Shown in pieces: positions 17,979 to 29,411 of a stretch of 35,998 nucleotides of DNA (its first letter is position 1; every line of letters starts with the position of its first letter). Location of the stretch: the NCBI GenBank assembly GCA_028719245.1, contig JAQUKG010000005.1, forward strand, positions 1 through 35,998, written 5' to 3'. The stretch is from Candidatus Altimarinota bacterium. Lineage in GTDB: Bacteria; Patescibacteriota; Gracilibacteria; BD1-5; UBA6164. Under the pieces are notes generated by a model. That model made no database searches. It was not told the origin of the DNA and was given only the letters and a program-made list of their open reading frames with translations. Position numbers and translations under genes: made by a program.

Positions 17979-19437
17979 CTTGTCTAAAATAAATTATTAA
18001 AAAAACTAAAATCATAAAATAAATTATTTCAAGATAAATAGCATAGATTCATAAATCAACTTTCAAAACTGAAAAACTTAAATTTCAAATAAAGTTAGCA
18101 ACTCAAATAATGAAATTAAGTAAATAATAATTAATAAATCAAATTAGAAATCATATTTTACCCCAAATAAATTGTCATAAAATACTTAAAAATCCAAAAA
18201 ACATTGTGAAAGGAATTATTCATCAAACAAGTAAGTTTGAAATTGGTGAAAGTATTGAAATTTGTCCAAAATTAAAAATCATTATTGGTAAAGTTGTAGT
18301 TAATGCTGACATAGTCAAAACAAAACTATCCTTTATAGCAAAGAAACTTGGCAGAAATCTAAAAATTTTATTCCAAAAATTTTGAAAATATAAAAGTCAT
18401 AAAACAGCTAGAAAACTTAAATGAAATGAAATATCATAATTTAAACTTAAAGGATTATATAAAATAATTAAAAAAGCCGTAAATAATAAAATAGATAAGT
18501 TGTCAGTTTTTCTTCATAAAACTAAAATATAATATCAAACCAATCACATAATTGAAGCTCTAATAACAGCAATAGAATCTCAAACTATTAGCACAAAAAA
18601 TAGGATAAACAAACTAATTAATAAACTTCTAAAAAATATAGGCAAAAATTTAAACAAAAATCATAAAAAAATAATAATAATTGTAATATTAAATCAACTA
18701 ACAGAAATTATGTGAGTTAATCAAGAATTATTAAAATTTTTAGAAATATTTTCATCTAAATCACTTTTTTCTCAAATTAAAAGTCAAAGCAAAAAATCTG
18801 CTTCATTTTTTGGATAAACTTCTTTAGTAATTTTAATAATTCCTTTTTTAAAATCTAAAACTTTATTAAATAAATAAGAAACTTTTTTATTTCAGTTAAA
18901 TTCAATTTCTGGGTAATATAAAGCAAAATAAATATTCTTTGATTGTAGAAATTTTACATAATTAAAATTTGAAGAAGTATTTTTTATTTCTTTTAGATTT
19001 CATTTTATATTTATAATTTGATTATTTTCTAAACTAAGATTTGGTTTTACATAAAGTAAGAATTGTAAATTTATATTTTTATTTTCTATAAAATTTGTTT
19101 TTAAAATATAACTATTATAATTGGAAGTTTTTTTATAAATATCAACTACATAAGCATTTATATTAACTTCTTCATCATAATAAAGTTTAACTTTAGAAAT
19201 ATTTTTTGAAATAAAATAATTATTTACTGCAGAATAATTTAATCAAATAAAAACTCCAAAAGCTAAAATAATTAAAAATAAATGATATTTTTTAAACTTA
19301 AAGTAAATAAGTCAAAAAAATATCATTGTTATAGAATAAAAAAATGTAATTAAATAAATATTAAATAAAAAGTTTCAAAATAAAATTCAAATAAAAAATC
19401 ATACCAAAAAATTAATAAATATTTTATTTTTAGACAT
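17959..19437 (-). CDS. comEC: ComEC/Rec2 DNA-uptake channel protein
   Basis: 492 residues, short for ComEC (often 700-800). An N-terminal pair of membrane helices precedes a soluble OB-like region (about residues 70-190, YDEEVNINAYVVDIYKKTS). Next come the competence domain's helices: GLTHIISVSGFNITIIIIF at about 235-255 (family signature H-x-x-A-x-S-G-x-N/H) and RASIMGLVGYYILVLGRK. It carries FGQISILSPISNLLVGGIIP, typical of the pore region. There is no C-terminal metallo-beta-lactamase domain. It conducts single-stranded DNA across the membrane in transformation. Starts five nt after the Lgt-like gene. Natural competence would fit the type IV pilus genes nearby. Confidence 0.92.
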
Positions 19438-19442
19438 AAAAA

Positions 19443-20225
19443 TTAGATTATTTCACTATTTTTAGGAGTTTTATAAATTCTATATAATCAGTAAAATCAA
19501 GATATTATTAAAAATATTGCTCAAATTTGAGTAAAACTTATTCAAAGTTCAATTTTAAAATAATCATATTTTCAGCTAAAATTATCTAAAATTAAAAGTA
19601 TTGATCAAATTAAAGCTAATCATAAATATCAAATAATTCATCTAACTGAAATAAACATAGCAAACATGTATAAAACCGAGAATAATATAAAAAATATTAT
19701 TGAATAAACTATTGGCAATGGGAAAACAGGAACTTCGTAAGGAACTGGTGAAAATGAGTTAGTGTAAAGAATTTCTATTCAAAAATTTGTTTCCTTTCAA
19801 TAAACTTGTCATCCTAGAAATGAACCAAAAAATCATATAATACAAGAAAATAAAAATGCCAAAACAGAAACATCCATATATTTTCAGCTTTTAATATTAT
19901 GTAAAATGATAGAAATAAACAAGACTAAAAAATATCAAAATATTGCTCAAATTAAAGAAAAATTATAATCACTCATTAAAAAAAATTCCAAAGGATCTTT
20001 TATAAACTTAAAATCACTCCATCTACTTATTACATAAAATAATCTAGAAAAGAAAAATACTGATAAAAAATACCATAAGATTCTATTAAAAAAGAAAGTA
20101 TTATTAATTCAAAATTTTCAAGATAGTTTTTTTAACATCCATAAAAATACAAAAAAACATATTGTTAAAGTTAAACCAAAAGTATAAATATAAAATCAAG
20201 GAAATATTTCAAAAAATGGATACAT
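19443..20225 (-). CDS. Lgt-like membrane protein with degenerate active site
   Basis: 260 residues, seven membrane helices. MYPFFEIFPGFYIYTFGLTL, FFFSRLFYVISRW, FSLIGAIFGYFLVLF, GFFGSFLGGQVYGKETNFG and FTQIGAIFLIISGFYGLYR align in order with the landmarks of prolipoprotein diacylglyceryl transferase. However, the signature G-R-x-G-N-F-x-N-x-E reads G-F-F-G-S-F-L-G-G-Q: the essential Arg, Asn and Glu are all replaced. The YG motif of helix 1 reads FG and the catalytic His region reads YNFSLIG. So it is clearly related to Lgt but may not transfer diacylglycerol. It is followed five nt later by comEC. A role in the membrane with ComEC is inference. Confidence 0.75.
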
Positions 20226-20278
20226 AATTTAATAGATAATAATATTATTTATTTTTTTAAATATATTTTCAAAAAGAA

Positions 20279-20310
20279 AAAAGTCAAGAATTTAATAATT
20301 CTTGACTTTT
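20279..20310. terminator. terminator between rny and lgt-like unit
   Basis: Arms AAAAGTCAAGAATT (20279-20292) and AATTCTTGACTTTT (20297-20310), loop TAAT. The stem is symmetrical with A and T ends. It lies just beyond the rny stop (20314-20316) and ends that message on the minus strand. Confidence 0.88.
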
Positions 20311-20313
20311 AGA

Positions 20314-21864
20314 TTATTTTGCATATTCAATTACTCTCATTTCTCTAATCAAATTCACCTTTACTTCTCAAGGATAATTCAATTTTGCCTCTATGTCTAA
20401 AGCTATATTTCTTGCCATTTCATGAGCTTCAAAATCTCAAATAGTATCTGCATCAACAAAAACTCTTACTTCTCTTCAAGCACTTATTGCATAAGCCTTT
20501 GTCACTCAAGAGAAACTTCAAACTAATGCTTCCATTTCTTTAACTCTTTTTACATATTGTTCAATAGATTCTCTTCTAGCTCCAGGTCTAACTGAACTAA
20601 TTGCATCAGCCATTTGAACTATTGCTGCATAAATACTTAATCAAGTTGGTTCTCAGTGATGATTTTCAATCATATCAATTATATTTTCTCATAAACCATA
20701 TTTTCTTCATATTTTGGCTCAAATTTCTGGATGAGTTCATTCTATATCATGATCAAGTGCTTTTCAAATATCATGAAGTAATCAACCTTTTTTTGCTAAC
20801 ATTGGGTCTAAATTTAAATCGTTAGCGATACTTTCTGCTATATAAGCTACTTCAGTTGAATGTTTTAAAATATTTTGTCAATAACTTGTTCTAAATCTTA
20901 ATTTTCAAATTAATGGAATAATTTCCTCTGGAACTCAAGTAATATTTAATTCGTCAAGTGTTTTTTTACCAATATCTTTTAATAAAATATCAGCTTCATT
21001 TGTAGTCATTTCAACTATTTCTTCAATTCTTGCTGGTTGAATTCTACCATCTTCAAGTAATTTTTCTAAAGATTTTTTAGCAATATATCTTCTAAATAAA
21101 TCAAAAGCTGAAATGAAAACAGTATCTGGAGTGTCATCTATTATTAATGCTACTCAAGTTGCTCTTTCAAATGCAACTATATTTCTTCATTCTTTTCAAA
21201 TAAGTTTTCATTTTAAATCATCATTTGGAAGAGGAATTAAAGTTGTTGTAACTTCACTTGTTACATCTCAAGCATATTGTTGAATTGATTTTATAATTAT
21301 TTCTCTTGCTACTTCATTTTTTCTTTCTTCAATTCATTTTTTGTATTTTTCTATTTGAGTAACAGAATCTTTTTCGTATTTTTCAGCAATTTGTTTTAAT
21401 AATAGATCTCTAGCTTCTTCAATTGATAATTTAGACATTTGAGAAAGTTTATTATCAAGTTCTTCTTGTTTGTGTTTTAAGTTTTCTTGTTCTTGCTTTA
21501 ACTTTTCTTCTCTATCTAAAATAGATTCTTGTTTTTTTGAAATTTCATCTAATTTTGTTTCTAGTTTTTCTTCTTTTTCAAGTAATCTTTCTTCTAATTT
21601 TTCAGCTTTTTTAAGATTATCATTAGCTTCTTGCCTAGCTTTTTCAACAATTACATTAGCTTCTTGTTTTGATTTATTTAACAATAAATCACTTTCTTCT
21701 TTTGCTTTTTTTAAAATTTCTTCTTTTGCTTTTTCAGCTTCATTTAAAAGTTTTTCTCTGTTAGATTTAGCTTTAATTACACCTTTATCTTCTAAAACTT
21801 TGTTTACTATATAATACCAAGTTATTCATAAAATAACTCATATTAATAAATATATTATTATCAT
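20314..21864 (-). CDS. rny: ribonuclease Y
   Basis: 516 residues, the standard length. An N-terminal membrane anchor (residues about 2-20) is followed by a long coiled coil (about 30-170) of Lys, Glu and Leu. The KH domain has GKLIGKEGRN at about 213-222, and the HD domain has HDIGKALDHD at about 363-372, preceded by [11 protein letters not shown]. The C-terminus is [14 protein letters not shown] and ends VIEYAK. It is a membrane-anchored endoribonuclease starting mRNA decay. The start at 21864 puts the anchor at the N-terminus. TGA glycines fall in both the KH loop and the HD motif. The upstream 339 nt hold no gene. Confidence 0.96.
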
Positions 21865-22145
21865 TTTTGTTTTTTTAAATAATAAAATAAACTTGAATTT
21901 ATATTAAAAGAATAAACATAAAAATAAATTGAAAATACGATTTTAATATATGATATATTATTGAAAAAATATTAATATTATTTGAAATTAATTCTTTGAG
22001 ACTATTTTATTCTTTTAATAATTTTAATTTAACTTTTTTCTAAATTAACAATTCAGGAATCAGCTTTTTCTAAAAGCTACATCTATATTATAAAAATACT
22101 ATAAAAGTCAAATTATATTTTAATTAACTAAAAAAAAAAAAAATT
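21865..22145. other. gene-free region between divergent rny and tRNA unit
   Basis: No gene is supported here. It contains a small hairpin AGCTTTT/AAAAGCT (22062-22078), a run of thirteen A at 22131-22143 and otherwise AT-rich sequence. The rny promoter must lie in its left part, but none stands out. The tRNA promoter begins at 22146. Confidence 0.5.
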
Positions 22146-22173
22146 TTGACTTATTTAATATTTTTAATAATAT
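22146..22173 (+). promoter_or_regulatory. promoter of the tRNA-rpmE unit
   Basis: TTGACT (22146-22151), a 16-nt spacer and TAATAT (22168-22173), 30 nt before tRNA-Thr. GC-rich GTGTCTCGC follows directly. Confidence 0.65.
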
Positions 22174-22203
22174 GTGTCTCGCTAAATTCAAAAAACAAAA
22201 TTT

Positions 22204-22279
22204 GCCAGTATAGCTCAGTTGGTAGAGCATTCGCCTTGTAAGCGAACGGTCATCGGTTCAATTCCGATTACTGGCTCCA
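22204..22279 (+). tRNA. trnT: tRNA-Thr (anticodon TGT)
   Basis: 76 nt with encoded CCA. Acceptor stem GCCAGTA pairs with TACTGGC, D-arm with TAGCTCAGTTGGTAGAGC, anticodon stem TTCGC/GCGAA with TGT in the loop, T-arm GGTTCAATTCC. It reads ACA and, by wobble, other ACN codons. Confidence 0.97.
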
Positions 22280-22281
22280 TT

Positions 22282-22344
22282 AAAGCTTAAAGTTAAGAGA
22301 ATAAAGAATTAAATTCATACTTTGTGCTTTTAGCTTTAAGCTTT
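22282..22344. repeat. inverted repeat between tRNA-Thr and tRNA-Tyr
   Basis: AAAGCTTAAAG (22282-22292) and CTTTAAGCTTT (22334-22344) are perfect inverted copies separated by about 40 nt. The right arm is followed by T-rich sequence. It could be a partial terminator or a processing signal. Confidence 0.55.
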
Positions 22345-22355
22345 TTATATTTTTT

Positions 22356-22440
22356 GGGTCGATACCAGAGCGGTCAAATGGGGTGGACTGTAAATCCACT
22401 GGCTATGCCTTCGATAGTTCGAATCTATCTCGGCCCACCA
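22356..22440 (+). tRNA. trnY: tRNA-Tyr (anticodon GTA)
   Basis: 85 nt with encoded CCA and a long variable arm, as expected of a class II tRNA. Acceptor stem GGGTCGA/TCGGCCC (one G-T pair), anticodon loop with GTA in ACTGTAAAT, T-loop TTCGAAT. Confidence 0.96.
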
Positions 22441-22453
22441 TTTTAAAGCATGT

Positions 22454-22538
22454 GCCGAAATGATGAAATTGGTAGACATGCTGGCCTTAGAAGCCAGTGC
22501 TTCACCGCATGAGAGTTCGAGTCTCTCTTTCGGCACCA
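22454..22538 (+). tRNA. trnL: tRNA-Leu (anticodon TAG)
   Basis: 85 nt with encoded CCA and a long variable arm. Acceptor GCCGAAA/TTTCGGC, anticodon stem CTGGC/GCCAG around CTTAGAA, so positions 34-36 are TAG. It reads CTA and possibly other CTN codons. Confidence 0.96.
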
Positions 22539-22567
22539 TTTTTAAAAATTATTCCAAATATTTTATA

Positions 22568-22603
22568 TTTTGTTTTCGTACCTGGCGAAACAGTTAAACA
22601 AAA
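22568..22603 (+). promoter_or_regulatory. structured leader of rpmE
   Basis: TTTTGTTT (22568-22575) pairs with AAACAAAA (22596-22603); inside, TCG (22576-22578) pairs with CGA (22586-22588), with loop TACCTGG and a 3' bulge. Autoregulatory L31 leaders are known in other phyla; this one is a candidate by position and folding only. Confidence 0.35.
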
Positions 22604-22609
22604 ATTATT

Positions 22610-22828
22610 ATGAAAGATTGATTACATCCAGTTTCTAAAAAGATTAAATATATTTGTTCTTGTGGAAACATTGTAGAAGTTGCTTCTACTTTAAAAGATA
22701 ATGAAATAAGAGTTGAAATATGTTCTAAATGTCATCCATTTTATACTTGAGAACAAAGAATTCTTAAAACAGGTGCTGTTGATAAATTCTATGCTAGAAT
22801 GAAAAAAACTGAAAGTTATAAAAAATAA
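22610..22828 (+). CDS. rpmE: 50S ribosomal protein bL31, zinc-binding form
   Basis: 72 residues. [17 protein letters not shown] opens the family pattern, followed by [27 protein letters not shown] and a basic C-terminus. The cysteines CSC near residue 19 and CSKC near residue 42 form the four-Cys zinc site of the C+ type. The C-S-x-C-H-P-F-Y-T-G motif is nearly invariant. It lies 71 nt after tRNA-Leu with no terminator between, so it is probably co-transcribed with the three tRNAs. Confidence 0.96.
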
Positions 22829-22839
22829 AAAAAGTTTAA

Positions 22840-22873
22840 TTAAAAGTCCTAATTGTTAGATTAGGACTTTTAA
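22840..22873. terminator. bidirectional terminator rpmE/miaA
   Basis: A perfect 14-bp stem, 22840-22853 with 22860-22873 (AAAGTCCTAAT arms). It serves rpmE on the plus strand and overlaps the miaA stop (22870-22872) on the minus strand. Confidence 0.92.
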
Positions 22874-23766
22874 TTTTGTTTGTATTTTCAAAACCAAGTT
22901 AGTTGTCTTTTAGCATAATTTCTATTGAACTGTTTAACTAAATTAATACATTTTTCTAAAGATATTTGTCAATCTAAATAATCTAAAACTTCTTTATATC
23001 AAATAGTTTTAAATCAAAAATCAGTTTTTGTATATCACATATTTAAAATATTTTTAATTTCATCAATAAGTCAATCATCAAACATTTTGCTAACTCTTAA
23101 ATTTATTTTATTATAAAGAGCTTCTCTATCTCAATTAAAAGGAGTTAAAAATAAAGTTTCATATTTTAATTTTTTTTCACTTCTAAAATCTTTTTTAGAT
23201 TTTCAAGTCAATATTTTCACTTCTAAAGCCCTAATTATATAATTTAAATTATTTGGATGAAGTTCTAAAGCATAATCTCTATCTATTTCTAAAAGTTTAT
23301 CATAAATGAAATCATTTCAATATTTTTGAGCTTCTAGTTCTAAATTTTTTCTTAATTCAATATCAGCAGGAACTTCTGGAATATTAAAATCATAAATTAA
23401 GCTGTCAATATAGAGTCAAGTTCATCAAACTAAAATTGGTATTTTTCAATTCTTTTGCATTTTTAAGATAATATTCTCTGCTTGTTTTTTAAATTCTCAA
23501 ACACTATAGTTTTCATCTGGATTAATAATATCCATCATATAATGTTTTATTCAAGACATTTCTTCTAAAGTAGCCTTTCAAGTTCAAATATTTAAATATT
23601 TATATATCTGCCTTGAATCGGTTGAAATAATTTGTGAATTTATAGATTTTGCAATTTCAATTCCAAATCCAGTTTTTCCACAAGCTGTTGGTCAGTATAT
23701 TACAATTATTTTTTGTAAATCAGATTTTTTATTTAAAAAATCTTTTAATTTTTGATTATAATTCAT
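22870..23766 (-). CDS. miaA: tRNA dimethylallyltransferase
   Basis: 298 residues. The P-loop GPTACGKT lies at about residues 24-31, its first Gly being TGA. Next come [20 protein letters not shown] (substrate loop), [33 protein letters not shown] and, near the C-terminus, GYKEVLDYL with YAKRQLTWF, all MiaA signatures. It adds a dimethylallyl group to A37 of tRNAs that read UNN codons, tRNA-Tyr among them. It converges on rpmE, with its stop inside the shared terminator. Divergent from gyrB. Confidence 0.97.
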
Positions 23767-23956
23767 ATTAATAAAAATTATTTTTTTATTAATATATATA
23801 TAAACAAATAAAATACAAAAATAGTTTTAAATAAAAATTATTAAAAATATTAAAAAGATTAAGAAAGTTACATAAATCTTTTCAATAAAATTGCTTTTTT
23901 TTTAAAAATATTTATATTCAAACAGTATTTTAAAGTAATTAACATTTTAATAATTT
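23767..23956. other. divergent promoter region miaA/gyrB
   Basis: 190 nt, no gene. The plus side has TTGCTT-16-TATATT (23891-23918) for gyrB. The minus side has TATATT-type boxes around 23790-23805 that may serve miaA. Confidence 0.5.
23891..23918 (+). promoter_or_regulatory. promoter of gyrB
   Basis: TTGCTT (23891-23896), a 16-nt spacer and TATATT (23913-23918), 38 nt before the ATG. Confidence 0.5.
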
Positions 23957-25859
<1,903 letters not shown>

Positions 25860-25861
<2 letters not shown>

Positions 25862-25884
25862 AAAGCTAGATTTTCTAGCTTTTT
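25860..25884 (+). terminator. terminator after gyrB
   Basis: Arms AAAAAGCTAGA (25860-25870) and TCTAGCTTTTT (25874-25884), three-base loop. The stop codon is at its left edge. Confidence 0.9.
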
Positions 25885-25902
25885 ATTTTTATAATAATTA
25901 TT

Positions 25903-26619
25903 ATGTATTCTAAATGATTTTTTATTACAAAACCTGTTTGAAATAATGCTTTAAGTTATGAAAAAAGAATTAACAAAAAACTCTTTATTTCATCTTTAAT
26001 TGATTGAAAAATAGAAGATATTACAATTTGAAATGAAATAGTTTTTGAAGATTTTGATTTTGAAAACAATTTAATTTCAGCAATTTGACTTAAGAATTTT
26101 TATAAAATTAAATGGCTTAATAAAGATATATACTTGTTTGATAATCATAATCATGCTTTTTATTTTTGGTATTTAGCTAAAAATAATTGAATTATCTGAA
26201 ATAATAATTTACTTTTTCATATTGACGAACATTCTGATATGAGAAAACCAGAAAAATTATTTGATAAAGAAAACTCTCAAGATTTAAAAAAAATTTTTGA
26301 ATATACAAATTTTGAATTAAATGTTTGAAATTATATAATTCCAGCATTAGAAAACTGAATTATTAATGAAGTTATTCAAATTAGAAATGAAGATAATTTA
26401 TTAAATTACGATTTTAAAGAAATTAAAAAAGATATAATCTTAAATTTAGATTTGGATTTTTTTGAACCTAATTTAGATTATATTGATTATAATTTAAAGA
26501 AAAAAGTTATTTTGGATATTGCAAAAAAAGCAAAAGTTATTACAATTGCAACAAGTCCATTTTTTATAGATCAAAATTTAGCAATAAAAAAATTTAAAAA
26601 TTTGTTTTTTGAAAATTAA
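25903..26619 (+). CDS. UPF0489-family protein
   Basis: 238 residues. LFDNHNHAFYFWYLAK near the N-terminus, LLFHIDEHSDMRKPE (motif D-E-H-S-D) in the middle, NVGNYIIPALENGIINEVI, then DIILNLDLDFFEPN (motif L-D-L-D-F-F) and a final 'ITIATSPFFID'. This series of acidic and His motifs is the UPF0489 (C5orf22) signature and resembles the metal site of arginase-like folds; catalysis is unproven. No signal peptide, so it is cytoplasmic. Starts at an AATTATTATG context. It carries its terminator across its stop. Confidence 0.85.
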
Positions 26620-26654
26620 AAGTTAAAATATCAGCACTTTATATTTTAACTTTT
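26618..26654 (+). terminator. terminator after UPF0489 gene
   Basis: Arms AAAAGTTAAAATAT (26618-26631) and ATATTTTAACTTTT (26641-26654), then more T to 26658. The next ATG follows at 26659, so the protease message must come from read-through or be leaderless. Confidence 0.85.
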
Positions 26655-26658
26655 TTTT

Positions 26659-29352
26659 ATGTTAAATACAAAAAAAATTATTATTACTTTAGTATTTTTA
26701 AGTATTTTATTTAGCTTAAATACTTATGCTTATGGGGAAGTAAATATTTCACCAATTGTGCAAGTTATTTCTTATACAGATATTTATTGAAAATATCCTC
26801 AAATGATGTGATGGTGATCAGCATCAATTATAAATAAAAATTGAATTATTATAAGTAATGACCATGTAGTTGATTCTTGAAATTGAGCTTTATCTTCTGC
26901 ATTTTCAGTTTGTATTACAAAAGAAATATCAAAAAAACCAGTTTGTGATTATACAGCTTCGTTAATTGCCAGAGATGATAAACTAGATATTTCAATTTTA
27001 AAGATTGATGAAAAAGATATTCATTGAAATAAAGTTGATTATACAAAATTTAAAACGATTGATATTGATTATAATTACGAACCAAAAAATCAAGATGATG
27101 TAATTGCAATAGGTTATCCTTGGATTTGAGCTGATACAATTAGTGAAACAAAATGAATTGTTAGTTGAATAAGTGAATATAATTGATATAGCTATATAAA
27201 AACAGATACATTAATTGCTTGATGAAATTCAGGTTGAGCTTTTATAAAAGATGGAAAACTTATTTGAATTCCTACTTTCTGAATTTGATGGTGAGATAGT
27301 ATGTGATATGCATTATCTATAAAAGAAGCTAAAGATTTTATAGAAGAAAATATTTCCAAAGAAGCTAAAAAAAGTTCAATTACAAGCTTAATAGATTTTA
27401 ACTCGTATAGAAAAACTATTGAAGATATAAATAATTCTCTAAAACTTCAAGATGATGTTTTTGATTTATCTTTAGGAGAAGATTATCAAGTTTCAAATTA
27501 TATAAAAAATGTTTATTTAAATATTGAATTAAAAAAACAAAAAGATACGGGAGTTAGTTATTTTTGAGTATATTTAGAAAAAGCCCCGAAAATTGAAAAT
27601 GATAAACAAAAACTTTATTATTTTCAATTAAAATGACTTTATTCTAAAGATTGGCAAAAATTGATTAAGAAAAATATAAATTGAATAGAATATTATTATT
27701 CAGTTGATAAATCCGATTTATCAGATTGAAATTCTTCTTGGGGAAATACTTATTTTACAATAGAAAATTGATATTTAATAACTATTTATATTCAAGCACC
27801 TTTTTATGATGAGAAAAGAAATAAAGAAATAAAAACAGAAGTTGAAAAATTGTTAAATTCATTAAAAATAAATAAAAATAATTTTTCAAAAATACAAACA
27901 AGTTTTTCAACAAATATTCCAAAGATTGATATTAAAACTATTAAAGATGCAATTGTTGATACTTGAAAATATAAATTTTATTTATGAAATTTATACGAAA
28001 ATTTTGAAATCTATTTAAATGAATTAGTTGAATATAATTGAAAATGAAAAACAGCTCAAGAAATTTATGATGTTCAATTAAAAGATGTTGATGATAGTTT
28101 AAAATCAATGATTAGTTTTAATTGACTTGATTGATTTATAAATTGTTGAAATCAAAGTTATGGAAGTTATTATAATTATTACAATTATTATGGAAGTTAT
28201 GCCCCTTATATTGATGAAAACTGAAATTCTATAAATCTTGAAACTTGTGAAATAAATTTATTTTTTCCTATAAACAAAGAATTAAATAGACAAAATTATT
28301 TATCTCTAAAATTAACTTCACTAGCAAATAATAAACAAAAGAATTTGGATATTGCAATAGAATTTTTAAAAAGATTTTTAAAAGTTGATTGAACTTCTAC
28401 TGAAGTAAATATCCCAAATATTTTAAAAAGTCAAGTTAAATTGAATTTTACAGATTTAAAAAATCAGACAAAAGAATATAAGAATTTTCTAAACTTACTT
28501 GTTAGATATAATATGATTGAAAATTCTTCAAAATTTGATTGAGATACTCCAATTGCTTGGTGAGAATTTCTTGATATGTATATGAAATATGTTTATAATT
28601 ATAAAATAGATTCAGATACATGTGGTAAAAATGATTATAGATGTAAATTTGAATTTAAAGTTTGAGATAAATCATTAGATAGTATTTTTAATGAATTGTG
28701 AATAACTGACTATAATGAATATATAAATAGTTCAAAAATTTATAATTTTGACACAATATTAAACTATAAATTAGCTTGAGTTGAAATTGGTTCTGGCTAT
28801 ACTATGGAAAATTTTCTAACTTTTCAAAATTTAATTAATGAAGAACAATTAGTTTGAGAAAAAAATAAATTAAATAATTTTAATAATTCAATTTATTGAA
28901 ATAGAAAGATTTTAATTTATGATTTTTATTCAAATTATAATACATATTACTTTTCTACAAAATATCCTTTGTATTATCCAGAAATTGGAAAAATAGTTTA
29001 TATTAATGATAATTTATCTAAAATTGATTTTAGTTCTAAAAGAAGTCAATTTGATATTGAATTAGACAAATTATATAAATCTAGTAAATGTTATTTAAAA
29101 CCTACTTATAACGAAAGTCTTAAATGTGAAAAAGATTATGATAAAAAATATAAAGAAATTCAAGAAAAATATTTAGATAATAAAGATCTAATTTGACTTG
29201 ATTGAGAATATTCTTTTTATCCACTAACAAAATCTCAAGCAATTGAAAAAATATTTTCTCAAGTAGATTTTTGATTATTTGATACAAAATTAGCTAAGAA
29301 AAAAGATACGACTATTGATTGAAATAATATTGATGAAAATAAAACATATTAA
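26659..29352 (+). CDS. secreted trypsin-like serine protease, large C-terminal region
   Basis: 897 residues. A signal peptide covers about residues 1-25. The protease domain (about 30-230) has His69 in SNDHVVD, Asp110 in DDKLDISILK and Ser191 in AGGNSGGAF, a full S1C/Trypsin_2 triad. After it comes a long region with no PDZ motif seen. At about 499-516 is a Tyr/Gly/Asn-rich stretch (SYGSYYNYYNYYGSYAPYI). From about 600 it resembles S-layer homology-like repeats (RYNMIENSSKFDG, IAWGEFLDMYMKYV; LGITDYNEYIN, KLAGVEIG). It probably cuts proteins outside the cell while anchored to the surface. The SLH-like call is weak. The start follows a terminator with no leader. Confidence 0.85.
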
Positions 29353-29377
29353 TATAAAACAACCAAAATAGATTATT

Positions 29378-29411
29378 AAAAAAGATTATAAAATTTATTA
29401 TAATCTTTTTT
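29378..29411. terminator. bidirectional terminator after the protease gene
   Basis: Arms AAAAAAGATTATA (29378-29390) and TATAATCTTTTTT (29399-29411). It overlaps the stop (29410-29412) of the convergent minus gene. Confidence 0.88.

Noticed and set aside
21470-21814. Plus-strand Ser/Phe-rich ORF
   Set aside because: It is antisense to the coiled coil of RNase Y; the composition is what a Lys/Glu-rich coiled coil gives on the other strand.
22345-22539. Minus-strand ORF of 64 codons over the tRNAs
   Set aside because: It runs through tRNA-Tyr and tRNA-Leu, which have full cloverleaf structures.
28969-29196. Separate small gene inside the protease
   Set aside because: It is an in-frame part of the protease gene between two TGA codons that are glycines.
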